Made by a program: the position numbers and the translations under genes. A stretch of DNA of 64,000 nucleotides from Runella sp. CRIBMP (GTDB lineage: Bacteria > Bacteroidota > Bacteroidia > Cytophagales > Spirosomataceae): assembly GCF_009905605.1 (NCBI RefSeq), contig NZ_JAAAKZ010000006.1, forward strand, positions 124,001 through 188,000. The letters run 5' to 3'. The notes under the pieces were generated by a model. That model was not told where the DNA came from and searched no databases. It was given only the letters and a program-made list of their open reading frames with translations. How positions within the stretch are numbered: position 1 is the stretch's first letter; each line of letters begins with the position of its first letter. Below, in pieces: positions 1 through 7,391 of this stretch.

Positions 1-239
1 TTGAAATTCTCTCACCCGGCAATAGTAAGAAGGAAATGAAGGATAAGTTTGAGGTGTATGAAGAAGCTGGGGTGCGCGAGTATTGGATTGTACAATCGAC
101 CGATAAGAATGTACTGGTTTACACACTCAACGAACAGGGCGTTTTTATCGGACATCGGCCTTTCATTGAAGACGAAATCATGCACTCGTTTATTTTTCCT
201 GAACTGAAAATCAATTTGTTAGAAGTCTTTAAAGATTGA
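1..239 (+). CDS. Uma2 family endonuclease (DUF820), 5'-truncated
   Basis: The reading frame is open from base 3 to the stop at 239, and the window edge removes the N-terminal part. The visible residues begin EILSPGNSKKEM and continue through KFEVYEEAGVREYWIV, the conserved C-terminal core of Uma2 proteins: the (V)EILSPS strand of the PD-(D/E)XK nuclease fold, then the K-x-Y-E-x-x-G-V-x-E-Y-W-I-V helix and strand. Uma2 proteins are predicted restriction-like nucleases found in many copies in Cytophagales and cyanobacteria; their biological role is unknown. The next gene starts 18 bp downstream, so it may be cotranscribed with the ATPase/TOPRIM pair. Three more Uma2 genes lie in the window at 27094, 32681 and 50396. 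Confidence 0.8.
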   Translation, partial: EILSPGNSKKEMKDKFEVYEEAGVREYWIVQSTDKNVLVYTLNEQGVFIGHRPFIEDEIMHSFIFPELKINLLEVFKD

Positions 240-257
240 CGCCCCCTCCGTTGCTGA

Positions 258-1289
258 ATGAAACTCCAAAGTCTCCATATCAAAAATTTCAAGTCTATTG
301 CAAAAATAGACATCATCGAACCCAACCCATTTACGGTCTTTGTCGGCCCCAACGGGTCGGGCAAGTCGAATATTTTTGAGGCATTGGAGTTTTTAAACTA
401 TGGATTGCGTTTCGATTTTAATAGGGAAGAAGAGGTTAATTTTTCAGAAGCAGATACCGTTGTATCTTTATTTGGAGGGAATTCGTCAATTGTTCCTTTT
501 AATAAACAAACATCAAAATCTGAAATACAGTTAAAACTAAATGACTATAGCTTATCGTCAACTAGTACGCTTAACGAATCCCGAAAATATTACTTTGGAT
601 TTGGAGCTGATGAACGTATCAATTGGATTGATTGGGTAAATAATTCTCAAGAATTTCGTTTTTTAGTTAAAAATTTCTTCAGAATTTTTGTGAAAAATGA
701 AGAAATTATGCGGCGCCGTTTACCTGTTGGAGGTAATTCAAAATTGAATTTTTCTGCTTCAAACCTTGCAAAGGTGCTAAAAATTATTTTGGAGGATGCC
801 TTAAAACGAGATGAAATTTTAGATTGGTTACGATTACTAATTCCTGAATTTGACAACTTAGAAATAAGTACTGACGCTTTTGACGGAGAATCAAAATTAA
901 AAATCAAAGAAAAACACACGAAACATCCTTTTCCTAAACACCTCATTTCCGACGGTACTTACAACATCCTAGCGCTTTTAACCGCCGTTTATCAATCGGA
1001 TGAGCCGCAGTTTTTGTGCATTGAAGAGCCGGAGAACGGATTGCATCCGAAAGTGATAAAAGAGTTGGTTCATTTCTTTCGGGATGCCTGCCAAGAAAAA
1101 GGGCATTATATCTGGCTCAATACGCATTCACAAACATTGGTTGCTCAGTTACAAACCGAAGAAATTATTCTTGTCAATAAAAAGCAGGGAGAAACAATAA
1201 CCAAACAACTAAAAAACCACAATTTACATGGTTTACGCATGGACGAGGCGTGGTTGACGGCAGCTTTAGGAGGAGGCTTACCTTGGTAA
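258..1289 (+). CDS. AAA family ATPase, OLD/RecF-like (AAA_21)
   Basis: This 343-residue ATPase has an SMC/RecF/OLD-type fold. The N-terminus runs into FKSI, then Walker A GPNGSGKSN at residues 30-38. Near residue 253 is the Walker B run FLCIEEPENGLHP, and NTHS near 288-291 is the H-loop. The coiled-coil region is short, so it resembles stand-alone OLD-type or AbiLi/RloA-like ATPases rather than a structural SMC. The stop overlaps the next gene, a TOPRIM-like protein. ATPase-TOPRIM pairs of this kind (AbiL, PARIS, split OLD-like systems) act in phage defence in the families characterised, so an anti-phage role is a reasonable but untested inference. The middle of the gene (about 420-940) is clearly more AT-rich than flanking housekeeping genes, consistent with acquisition by transfer. 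Confidence 0.85.
   Translation: MKLQSLHIKNFKSIAKIDIIEPNPFTVFVGPNGSGKSNIFEALEFLNYGLRFDFNREEEVNFSEADTVVSLFGGNSSIVPFNKQTSKSEIQLKLNDYSLSSTSTLNESRKYYFGFGADERINWIDWVNNSQEFRFLVKNFFRIFVKNEEIMRRRLPVGGNSKLNFSASNLAKVLKIILEDALKRDEILDWLRLLIPEFDNLEISTDAFDGESKLKIKEKHTKHPFPKHLISDGTYNILALLTAVYQSDEPQFLCIEEPENGLHPKVIKELVHFFRDACQEKGHYIWLNTHSQTLVAQLQTEEIILVNKKQGETITKQLKNHNLHGLRMDEAWLTAALGGGLPW
1268..1276 (+). promoter_or_regulatory. Strong Shine-Dalgarno AGGAGGAGG deciding the TTG start of the TOPRIM gene
   Basis: AGGAGGAGG ends 6 bases before the TTG at 1283. Most genes here have no recognisable Shine-Dalgarno site, so this one stands out and supports the downstream TTG start. The site lies inside the end of the ATPase coding sequence (codons for glycine and leucine), so the purine run may partly reflect protein coding. 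Confidence 0.45.
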
Positions 1290-1855
1290 AAGTTGGGTTT
1301 ATCGTAGAAGGTGAAACCGAAAAGCTGATCATTGATTCTGACGGTTTTCAAAAATTGTTAGTTGAATTGAATTTAGAATGTGTCAGCGAAGCCATTGATG
1401 CTGGAGGAAATGGAAATTTATTACCTCATAACATCATCCCGTTTAGAGAAACCTTAAAAGATTTAGGAGCAGAATACATTATAATTCTTACCGACAAAGA
1501 CGATGCCGTTTGTATTACGCAGACGCGTCAACGAATAACCGAGCAGGAAAACCAAATTATCATTGTAGCAGTGCATCAAATTGAATCTTGGTTTTTGGCA
1601 GATACAGAGACATTATCGCTTTGCACAAAAAGTAATTGTTATTTTGAACAACCTGAACGAGAAATTGTCCCTTTTGAAACATTGGGAGCTTTGATGATAG
1701 AAAAAACGAAACGTGGTATCGGCAATAGAAAAACACGATTTGCGCTGAACTATTTGCGGAATGGTTTCTCCCTCCGACGCGCGGCGCAGCATCCCAATTG
1801 CCCCAGTGCCGCTTACTTTTTGAATAAACTTTCAGTACTTAATACCCAATACTAA
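1283..1855 (+). CDS. TOPRIM-like DUF4276 family protein, partner of ATPase
   Basis: The core begins VKVGFIVEGETEK and continues to IILTDKDD near residue 70, the acidic pattern of the TOPRIM fold used by OLD nucleases, RloB and DUF4276 proteins (VEGxTE, then DxDD-like). I chose the TTG at 1283 because AGGAGGAGG lies just upstream at 1268-1276 and the overlap with the ATPase gene is then only 7 bp. An ATG at 1250 would add 11 residues and enlarge the overlap to 40 bp. The tight overlap implies translational coupling and a common function with the ATPase. It probably supplies the nuclease or effector half of a two-gene defence module, but catalytic activity is not shown by sequence alone. Confidence 0.75.
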   Translation: MVKVGFIVEGETEKLIIDSDGFQKLLVELNLECVSEAIDAGGNGNLLPHNIIPFRETLKDLGAEYIIILTDKDDAVCITQTRQRITEQENQIIIVAVHQIESWFLADTETLSLCTKSNCYFEQPEREIVPFETLGALMIEKTKRGIGNRKTRFALNYLRNGFSLRRAAQHPNCPSAAYFLNKLSVLNTQY

Positions 1856-1876
1856 TTACGCAATACAACACAAAGA

Positions 1877-2833
1877 ATGAAAAAATATACGTTCACCGAA
1901 AAGAAAGATACCCGCAGCGGATTCGGCGCGGGAATGCAAGTTTTAGGTCAAACCAACCCCAACGTCGTGGCAATGTGTGCCGACTTGGTGGGCTCTTTAA
2001 AACTCGACGCGTTTATCAAAGAAAACCCTGAGCGCTTTATCCAGTGCGGGATTTCGGAAGCCAACATGATTGGGATGGCCGCAGGTCTGACCATCGGCGG
2101 AAAGATTCCGTTTGCGACCACATTCGCCAATTTTGGTTCGGGACGGGTCTATGACCAAATCCGTCAGAGTGTAGCTTATTCTGACAAAAACGTCAAAATC
2201 GCAGTATCACACGCGGGCCTGACGCTGGGAGAAGATGGAGCCACGCACCAGATTTTAGAAGACCTTGCCATGATGCGCGCCCTGCCCGGAATGACCGTTA
2301 TCAATCCCTGTGATTATAACCAAACCAAAGCAGCGACCATCGCTGTGGCAGAATATGAAGGTCCCGTTTATCTGCGTTTTGGTCGCCCAGTGATTCCAGT
2401 ATTTACGGATGCTGACCAAAAATTTGAAATCGGCAAAGCGTGGATGGTCAATGAAGGTACAGATGTAAGTATCTTTGCCACAGGGCATTTGGTGTGGGAA
2501 GCCATCCAAGCGGGCGAAATGCTCGAAGCCGAAGGCATCAACGCCGAAATTATCAACATTCACACGATTAAACCTTTGGACGAAAAAGCCATCTTAAAAT
2601 CGGTGAAGAAAACGGGTTGTTTGGTGTCGGCCGAAGAGCATCAGGTAGCGGGAGGATTGGGAAGTGCCATCGCTGAGTTGTTGATTCAGGGTACGCCTTA
2701 TCCGCAGGAATTTATCGCCGTAAAAGACAGCTTCGGAGAAAGTGGGACACCAGCGCAACTCATGGAAAAATATGGCCTCACCGCCAACGATATTGTAGCA
2801 GCCGCCAAACGGGCGATTGCCAGAAAAAAGTAA
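1877..2833 (+). CDS. Transketolase, C-terminal subunit (split transketolase)
   Basis: This 318-residue protein is the pyrimidine-binding plus C-terminal half of a split transketolase. It begins with the DTRSGFGAG region, followed by GISEANMIGMAAGL with the glutamate that activates thiamine diphosphate, then SHAGLTLGEDGATHQ and LEDLAMMRALPGM. The C-terminal domain carries SAEEHQVAGGLGSA. In the non-oxidative pentose phosphate pathway the enzyme moves two-carbon ketol units between sugar phosphates. Split enzymes need an N-terminal subunit that binds the diphosphate and normally lies directly upstream. Here the upstream positions are taken by the Uma2, ATPase and TOPRIM genes, so the partner must be outside the window. 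Confidence 0.92.
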   Translation: MKKYTFTEKKDTRSGFGAGMQVLGQTNPNVVAMCADLVGSLKLDAFIKENPERFIQCGISEANMIGMAAGLTIGGKIPFATTFANFGSGRVYDQIRQSVAYSDKNVKIAVSHAGLTLGEDGATHQILEDLAMMRALPGMTVINPCDYNQTKAATIAVAEYEGPVYLRFGRPVIPVFTDADQKFEIGKAWMVNEGTDVSIFATGHLVWEAIQAGEMLEAEGINAEIINIHTIKPLDEKAILKSVKKTGCLVSAEEHQVAGGLGSAIAELLIQGTPYPQEFIAVKDSFGESGTPAQLMEKYGLTANDIVAAAKRAIARKK

Positions 2834-2839
2834 GAAGAA

Positions 2840-2871
2840 GTCAGGAGTGAGAACAAAAAATCACTCCTGAC
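2840..2871. terminator. 11-bp inverted repeat after transketolase, in a repetitive spacer
   Basis: GTCAGGAGTGA (2840-2850) and TCACTCCTGAC (2861-2871) are perfect complements around a 10-base A-rich loop. There is no T-run after it, so termination by a classical intrinsic mechanism is doubtful. The CTCCTGAC motif recurs at 2871-2878 and CACTCCTGA at 2900-2908, making the whole spacer a small quasi-repeat. It may be a repeat element rather than a dedicated terminator. Confidence 0.4.
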
Positions 2872-2910
2872 TCCTGACCGCAAGCGCGGCACCGTCCTCA
2901 CTCCTGAAAG

Positions 2911-3468
2911 ATGACCGATCAAGCCATTCTTGAAAAATTTGCCAATCCCGAAAGCCGCAATTTTGCTTTCAATCAGTTGGTGCGAAAGTACCAGCAAAAA
3001 ATTTATTGGCACATTCGCAAGATGGTCATTGACCACGACGATGCCGACGATTTGACACAAGAAACTTTCATTAAGGCGTGGCAGGCATTAGAAACATTTC
3101 GAGGAGATGCGCAGCTTTTTACGTGGCTGTACCGCATTGCTACCAACGAATGTTTGAATTTTTTGAATAAAAAACGTCGCCGATTTTTTATTCCTATTCA
3201 CGATGTAGAAGGCGAGTTATTAGAAAAACTGGAAGCCGCAGCGGGCGAATCTGACTCGCCGCTTTCGGGAGACGAAATTCAGTTGAAGCTGCAAAAAGCG
3301 CTACTGACCTTGCCCGACAAACAGCGGTTGGTGTTCAACATGAAGTATTTTGATGACCTCAAATACGAAGATATTGCCGACATCACTGGCACCTCGGTAG
3401 GGGCATTAAAGGCAAGCTATCACCATGCAGTGACAAAAATTGAAAAGTTTTTAAACGGAGAAGATTAA
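2911..3468 (+). CDS. ECF-type RNA polymerase sigma factor
   Basis: This 185-residue sigma-70 family factor has two domains. Region 2 spans roughly residues 15-85 and includes DDADDLTQETFIKAWQ and the FTWLYRIATNECLNFLNKKRR DNA-binding helix. Region 4 spans about 125-182 and includes LPDKQRLVFNMKYFDDLKYEDIA with a helix-turn-helix. Region 1.1 and region 3 are absent, as expected for group IV. Downstream lie a single-pass membrane protein (3582) and a Spy-like periplasmic protein (4054). That order suggests a small envelope-stress unit in which the membrane protein could restrain the sigma factor, although it lacks a recognisable anti-sigma zinc motif. Confidence 0.9.
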   Translation: MTDQAILEKFANPESRNFAFNQLVRKYQQKIYWHIRKMVIDHDDADDLTQETFIKAWQALETFRGDAQLFTWLYRIATNECLNFLNKKRRRFFIPIHDVEGELLEKLEAAAGESDSPLSGDEIQLKLQKALLTLPDKQRLVFNMKYFDDLKYEDIADITGTSVGALKASYHHAVTKIEKFLNGED

Positions 3469-3581
3469 ACTTTAGTATAAAAGCTTTGTCAAAAGATAAA
3501 TACGTTTTCTCCACGGCTTCATTTTATGTGATTGAAAACGATTCTCTACTTCATCCACAGCATCGCAGAACCTGAGAAAAA

Positions 3582-4019
3582 ATGAAACGGATAAAACTAG
3601 ACGACCTCGAACGTAAGCTTCCTTTTCGGGAACCTGAAGGGTATTTTGAAAAACTACCTTCCACGGTACAAACCCGCATTTACGAACAAATAGCTGAGAA
3701 AGAAACCTCTTTTACGGTCAGTTGGTCATGGAAACGAACCGCTTTGCTCGGGGCGGCGGCGAGTGTGGTTGGCGTATTACTTTGGGTAACATATCCACAA
3801 AAACAACTTTCGCTGGGCGAAGAAACTCTGAGCCAAGTGTCAGATGCTGAGATTATTACGTATCTAAAAGATAATCACATTACCCAGCAAGAAATGGTGG
3901 AAGAGCCTCAGGTAAATGAGACTTATGCCGGAGAAGATGTTTTGTTGCAACAACTCAACGTCAATGACGAAGACCTCCGCAAAGCCATTCAGGACGAAGA
4001 CTTAGAGGAAGCAATTTAG
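3582..4019 (+). CDS. Single-pass membrane protein next to ECF sigma factor; possible anti-sigma or stress protein
   Basis: I do not recognise a named family. The 145-residue protein has about 48 charged residues at the N-terminus (LERKLPFREPEGYFEKLP), one hydrophobic segment near residues 50-68 (RTALLGAAASVVGVLLWV), and an acidic C-terminal tail ending NDEDLRKAIQDEDLEEAI. This cytoplasm-membrane-periplasm layout and its position after an ECF sigma gene fit a regulator of that factor, but there is no ZAS (HxxxCxxC) motif. The 113-bp spacer from the sigma gene leaves room for its own promoter. It is followed within 35 bp by a Spy-like gene. Confidence 0.7.
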   Translation: MKRIKLDDLERKLPFREPEGYFEKLPSTVQTRIYEQIAEKETSFTVSWSWKRTALLGAAASVVGVLLWVTYPQKQLSLGEETLSQVSDAEIITYLKDNHITQQEMVEEPQVNETYAGEDVLLQQLNVNDEDLRKAIQDEDLEEAI

Positions 4020-4053
4020 TGTATCAATCCGTTATTTGAAACATATTTTAGTG

Positions 4054-4479
4054 ATGAAAAAAATCGTATTTGTATTTATTTGCACCCTATTGGTTAGTGC
4101 CTCTTACGCGCAAGACGGAGGACATCAGAAAATCGAAAATGCCAAAATTGGCCTGATTACCAACCGATTGAACCTTACCCCAGAACAGTCGCAGCAGTTT
4201 TGGCCTGTCTATAATGAGTTTGACGATAGAAAAAAAGAGATTCGTAAGCAGATGAGAAAACTCATCGTTGAAACCAACACGCTCACAACGCCCGACGAAA
4301 AAATTCTGGCTAATCTCAAAGAAACGCTCAATCTCCAGCAAAAAGAAGTGGATTTGGAGCGTGAATACATGAATAAATTTCTTAAAGTGGTTAATGTTAG
4401 GCAGTTGGCAGAGCTGTATAAAGCCGAGCAGATGTTTACGCAAATGCTCATCCAGCGCCTAAACAGGAAGCAACAATAG
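4054..4479 (+). CDS. Spy/CpxP-like periplasmic protein
   Basis: I start at ATG 4054 (MKKIVFVFICTLLVSASYAQ), which gives a clean signal peptide ending at Ala-Gln; an in-frame TTG at 4036 would add six residues. The mature protein of about 120 residues is all-helical and highly charged, with the LTPEQSQQFWPVYNEFDDRKKEI motif that resembles the LTxxQ motif of Spy/CpxP and periplasmic heavy-metal sensor proteins. Family members are periplasmic chaperones or envelope-stress sensors. Its place after the ECF sigma factor and a membrane protein supports an envelope-stress role; the ligand or client is unknown. Confidence 0.75.
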   Translation: MKKIVFVFICTLLVSASYAQDGGHQKIENAKIGLITNRLNLTPEQSQQFWPVYNEFDDRKKEIRKQMRKLIVETNTLTTPDEKILANLKETLNLQQKEVDLEREYMNKFLKVVNVRQLAELYKAEQMFTQMLIQRLNRKQQ

Positions 4480-4517
4480 AAATTTTTTGGAGACAGCCTT
4501 CATTTAGGGTTTTATTA

Positions 4518-4550
4518 GAGGCAATGCTTTCGCGTCGAAGGCATTGCCTC
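4518..4550. terminator. Bidirectional terminator hairpin between convergent genes
   Basis: GAGGCAATGC (4518-4527) pairs with GCATTGCCTC (4541-4550), and the stem continues inward through a T-G wobble and TTCG/CGAA to a 3-base CGT loop. TTTGTTTA follows on the + strand. It sits between the + Spy-like gene (stop 4479) and the - LytTR gene (stop 4556), so it can serve both. Confidence 0.8.
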
Positions 4551-4555
4551 TTTGT

Positions 4556-4906
4556 TTAGGCAACGTCTCGCAGGGCTTCGAGTTGTTTTATTTTTCTTCG
4601 TGATACTGGAATTTCATACCCGTCTCTTAGTCGGAAATGTTCACCCAACGAAACGTCTAAGTATGCGGTATTGATAATACAACCTCGATTGACGCGAAGA
4701 AAGTTGGGCGGCAGTAACTCTTCGTAGAAACCAATGTTTTTTGAAACCAATATTTTTTGACCGTTTTTGAGGACAAACAGGGTGTAATTGCGCTGGCCTT
4801 CAAGGCGCATGATGTCGCGCAGGGGAACGAATACTTTGTGGGAGTTTAGCGGCAAACGGAGCCCTTCTAAGCCATTAGGCGTTCGAGCAAGGTGTATAAC
4901 TGTCAT
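4556..4906 (-). CDS. Stand-alone LytTR DNA-binding protein
   Basis: The 116-residue protein is essentially one LytTR domain: FVPLRDIMRLEGQRNYTLFVL, KNGQKILVSKNIGFYEELL, FLRVNRGCIINTAYL and a basic C-terminal RRKIKQLEAL. I start at the ATG whose complement is 4904-4906, because translation from 4963 only adds a non-conserved leader. It has no receiver domain, so it probably responds to a ligand, a partner, or expression level. It is divergent from the exonuclease gene and shares a short spacer with an inverted repeat (ACGGGC/GCCCGT at 4963-4978). LytTR proteins generally bind imperfect direct repeats as DNA-bending dimers. Confidence 0.8.
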   Translation of the reverse strand: MTVIHLARTPNGLEGLRLPLNSHKVFVPLRDIMRLEGQRNYTLFVLKNGQKILVSKNIGFYEELLPPNFLRVNRGCIINTAYLDVSLGEHFRLRDGYEIPVSRRKIKQLEALRDVA

Positions 4907-4962
4907 AACATTAAGGGTTGAATGTGCCCTACAAAATTGCGATTTGAGAAGAGGGTAAATCA

Positions 4963-4978
4963 ACGGGCGTTTGCCCGT
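4963..4978. repeat. Inverted repeat ACGGGC-N4-GCCCGT in divergent spacer
   Basis: ACGGGC (4963-4968), spacer GTTT, GCCCGT (4973-4978). It lies between the divergent LytTR and exonuclease genes, 50 bp before the exonuclease ATG, and is followed by a TATTTTTG -7-like box at 5000-5007. It could be an operator or a short hairpin; it is short enough to have arisen by chance. Confidence 0.35.
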
Positions 4979-5027
4979 ATCCTTTCGGTATTTTTCCCGT
5001 ATTTTTGTGTCTCATATACGCTCTTTT

Positions 5028-5552
5028 ATGTTTGCCATTGTAGATATTGAAACCACCGGCGGCGCGTACGATACGAGCCGCATTACCGAAATTGCCATTT
5101 TGCGTCACGATGGCCAACAGGTCATCGACTCTTATCAAAGTCTCATCAATCCCAAGTGCTGGATTCCAGGGTTTATCACCCAATTGACGGGGATTGATAA
5201 TCAAATGGTCAAAGACGCGCCAACGTTTGAAGAAATTGCGGATGATGTGCGCCGATTGACCCAAAACGCCGCTTTTGTGGCGCATAATGTCACCTTCGAT
5301 TATGGATTTGTAAAGCGCGAATTTGGGCGTTTAGATGAGTATTTTGACCGTGATACGCTGTGTACCGTTCGACTAAGCCGTAAGATTTTTCCGGGCTACA
5401 AATCGTATAGCTTGGGTAATATTTGCCGAGATTTACAAATTCAGCACACCAATCACCACCGCGCCATGGGCGATGCCGCCGCTACAACGCGCCTGTTTGA
5501 ATTGCTTCTCCAACATGACCATCAGGGATTACTGAAAGGCTGGGTGTCGTAA
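5028..5552 (+). CDS. DnaQ-like 3'-5' exonuclease (DEDDh family)
   Basis: Starting at ATG 5028 gives MFAIVDIETTGG, with the Exo I motif DIETTG at the usual place. Exo II is VAHNVTFDYGFVKREF and Exo III is HHRAMGDAAATTRLFE, completing the DEDDh catalytic set. At 174 residues it is a stand-alone exonuclease, without the GIY-YIG domain that many Bacteroidota homologues carry. It may be a proofreading subunit or a nucleic-acid repair or turnover enzyme; sequence does not decide. An upstream in-frame TTG (4971) would place the start inside the inverted repeat and is less likely. Confidence 0.88.
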   Translation: MFAIVDIETTGGAYDTSRITEIAILRHDGQQVIDSYQSLINPKCWIPGFITQLTGIDNQMVKDAPTFEEIADDVRRLTQNAAFVAHNVTFDYGFVKREFGRLDEYFDRDTLCTVRLSRKIFPGYKSYSLGNICRDLQIQHTNHHRAMGDAAATTRLFELLLQHDHQGLLKGWVS

Positions 5553-5610
5553 ATAAATCATGGTATTTTTTACTAAATTTTAAACATAGGGAACCCTAGA
5601 AGGCTAATTT

Positions 5611-5618
5611 TAGTTTTG
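5611..5618 (+). promoter_or_regulatory. TAnnTTTG -7 element (TAGTTTTG) of the TetR gene
   Basis: TAGTTTTG matches the Bacteroidota TAnnTTTG -7 consensus. It ends one base before the palindrome at 5620-5635, so that site would cover the transcription start. No clear -33 TTTG is present. Confidence 0.55.
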
Positions 5619-5619
5619 T

Positions 5620-5635
5620 AAGTGATTACTCACTT
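5620..5635. promoter_or_regulatory. TetR operator AAGTGA-N4-TCACTT
   Basis: AAGTGATTACTCACTT has perfect 6-bp arms. Nearly the same 16-mer (AAGTAAGCACTCACTT) precedes the metallo-hydrolase gene at 6240-6255. Both copies flank the TetR gene and this one abuts its -7 box, which indicates autorepression by the TetR protein encoded at 5642. Confidence 0.7.
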
Positions 5636-5641
5636 TTAGTT

Positions 5642-6196
5642 ATGACTGAAAAGAAGGAACTGATTCTAGAAACAGCGCTAAAACTTTTTGCAGAACATGG
5701 ATTTGATACGACTCCCACGAGTCAGATTGCCAAAGAAGCGGGAGTTTCGGAAGGACTGATTTTTCGTCATTTTACCAATAAGGAAGGATTAATGGATGCT
5801 ATTTTGGCCATGAGTGAAGAACGGATGGCTCGGCACGTCAAATCCATTGTTGCATTGGCCGAACCTTTGGCCAAGATTCACGCCACGATTGAACTGCCCG
5901 TGAAGCTATTTAGCGAAGAACGCGAGTTTTGGAAACTACAGTTTTCTCTCAAATGGCAGAAAAAATACCGAGGGCAGTCGTACCGTCCGAGTGGTTATTA
6001 TCTTGAGTTGGTGGAAGTCATCACCGACGCATTTCGCCAACTGGGCTACGCCGAACCCGAAAAAGAAGTTTTGTTGTTAGTCATGCTGCTCGACGGCTTG
6101 AGTAATCAGTTGATGCAGCAACCTTCTGAGGCATTTATTGAGCAAACGCTCTCATTTCTGAAATCTAAGTATCAACAGAATAAACTCAAAAGTTAA
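5642..6196 (+). CDS. TetR/AcrR family transcriptional repressor
   Basis: The N-terminal 60 residues form the TetR DNA-binding domain: ILETALKLFAEHGFDTTPTSQIAKEAGVSEGLIFRHFTNKEGL. The remaining 120 residues are helical, as for the ligand-binding and dimer domain, with no recognisable specific family. Total length (184 residues) is normal. A palindrome overlaps its own promoter and a near-identical one precedes the metallo-hydrolase gene 83 bp downstream, so both genes are probably under its control. The ligand is likely a lipophilic or amide compound linked to that enzyme, but this is inference. Confidence 0.9.
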   Translation: MTEKKELILETALKLFAEHGFDTTPTSQIAKEAGVSEGLIFRHFTNKEGLMDAILAMSEERMARHVKSIVALAEPLAKIHATIELPVKLFSEEREFWKLQFSLKWQKKYRGQSYRPSGYYLELVEVITDAFRQLGYAEPEKEVLLLVMLLDGLSNQLMQQPSEAFIEQTLSFLKSKYQQNKLKS

Positions 6197-6239
6197 GGAG
6201 TCCAATATTTTAAACGCACAATTTGTGTGGTCAAACAGT

Positions 6240-6255
6240 AAGTAAGCACTCACTT
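6240..6255. promoter_or_regulatory. TetR operator copy before the metallo-hydrolase gene
   Basis: AAGTAAGCACTCACTT matches the site at 5620-5635 in 13 of 16 positions, including TCACTT, with an imperfect left arm (AAGTAA). It extends to TAAGTAAG and CTCACTTA. It lies 24 bp before the ATG at 6279, where repressor binding would block transcription. Confidence 0.65.
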
Positions 6256-6278
6256 ATTAATTGATAATTTAGCAACCC

Positions 6279-7391
6279 ATGTTTCGCAAATTAAAAAATA
6301 CAATGTTGATTTTATTCATTCTCATTGCGGTCATTGCCCTGAGTGGGTACGTATACATGCAGCAGCCACAATTCGGAAAAAATCCTGCCGAAATCCGCCT
6401 CGAACGTATTCGTACTTCGCCACATTACAAAAACGGAGCCTTTCAAAATGAGCACTTTACCCCTGATTTGGCCGAAGGCGTTACTTATTTTGACATCTTA
6501 AAACTGTATATTCCAAAGGTTGAAAACAAAGAGCCGAGCAAAACACTGCCTTCGGTCAAGACCGATTTAAAGAACCTCTCATCCGATAAACCCGTGGTGG
6601 TTTGGTTTGGGCATTCTTCCTATTTTATGCATATCGACGGAAAAAATATACTGGTAGATCCCGTTTTTAGCGGAAATGCCTCGCCAATATCTTTTTTTGG
6701 GGCTAATTACAACGGAAGCAATGTGTATTCAATTGATGATTTTCCTGAACTCGACCTGCTGATTATTACGCACGACCATTACGATCATTTGGATTATGAA
6801 ACGGTCAAAAAGCTACAGCCCAAGGTAAAGCGGGTCATTACATCTTTGGGGGTAGGGTCGCATTTGGCGCATTGGGGCTATGATGAGTCTCAGATTACGG
6901 AACTGGATTGGTGGGAAAAAACAGCACTCGACAGTACGTTTGACATCACTGCTGCGCCGGCCCGACATTTTTCAGGGCGTGGTTTTAAGCGGATGCAGAC
7001 GTTTTGGTCGTCGTTTATTCTAAAAACACCGCAGCACAGCATCTATGTTGGCGGGGATTCGGGATATGATACGCACTTTAAAGAAATTGGAGAAAAATAC
7101 GGCCCGTTCGACTTGGCTATTTTGGAATGTGGGCAATACAACGACTATTGGAAGTACATTCACCTGATGCCCGAAGAAACGGCCCAAGCCGCGGTTGAGT
7201 TGCGAGCTAAATTACTTTTGCCTGTCCATTGGAGCAAATTTACGCTGGCGTTGCATCCGTGGAATGAATCCATCGAACGCGTGACGAAAAAAGCAAAAGC
7301 CTTGAATCAACCCATTACGACACCCATGATTGGCGAAAAAGTGGAAATTGGGAGCGGTGAGTATCCCGTCAAAGAGTGGTGGAATTACTAA
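6279..7391 (+). CDS. Membrane-anchored metallo-beta-lactamase-fold hydrolase, NAPE-PLD/UlaG-like
   Basis: A hydrophobic N-terminus (MLILFILIAVIALSGYVYM) forms a signal anchor or signal peptide, and the rest is a metallo-beta-lactamase fold. VVVWFGHSSYFMHIDGKNILVDPVFSG opens it, and THDHYDHLD near residues 164-172 is the HxHxDH zinc motif. Later ligands appear in AAPARHFSGRG, YVGGDSGYD and LPVHWSKFTL. This arrangement is typical of the NAPE-PLD-like subfamily (lipid phosphodiesterases) and of UlaG-like lactonases, so the substrate may be an N-acyl lipid or phosphodiester. The linked TetR repressor and shared operator suggest inducible expression. The gene ends at a perfect palindromic terminator. 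Confidence 0.85.
   Translation: MFRKLKNTMLILFILIAVIALSGYVYMQQPQFGKNPAEIRLERIRTSPHYKNGAFQNEHFTPDLAEGVTYFDILKLYIPKVENKEPSKTLPSVKTDLKNLSSDKPVVVWFGHSSYFMHIDGKNILVDPVFSGNASPISFFGANYNGSNVYSIDDFPELDLLIITHDHYDHLDYETVKKLQPKVKRVITSLGVGSHLAHWGYDESQITELDWWEKTALDSTFDITAAPARHFSGRGFKRMQTFWSSFILKTPQHSIYVGGDSGYDTHFKEIGEKYGPFDLAILECGQYNDYWKYIHLMPEETAQAAVELRAKLLLPVHWSKFTLALHPWNESIERVTKKAKALNQPITTPMIGEKVEIGSGEYPVKEWWNY

Noticed and set aside
258-1855. Retron or reverse-transcriptase system around the ATPase
   Set aside because: No reverse transcriptase or msr/msd-like structure is present; only the ATPase and TOPRIM-like genes.
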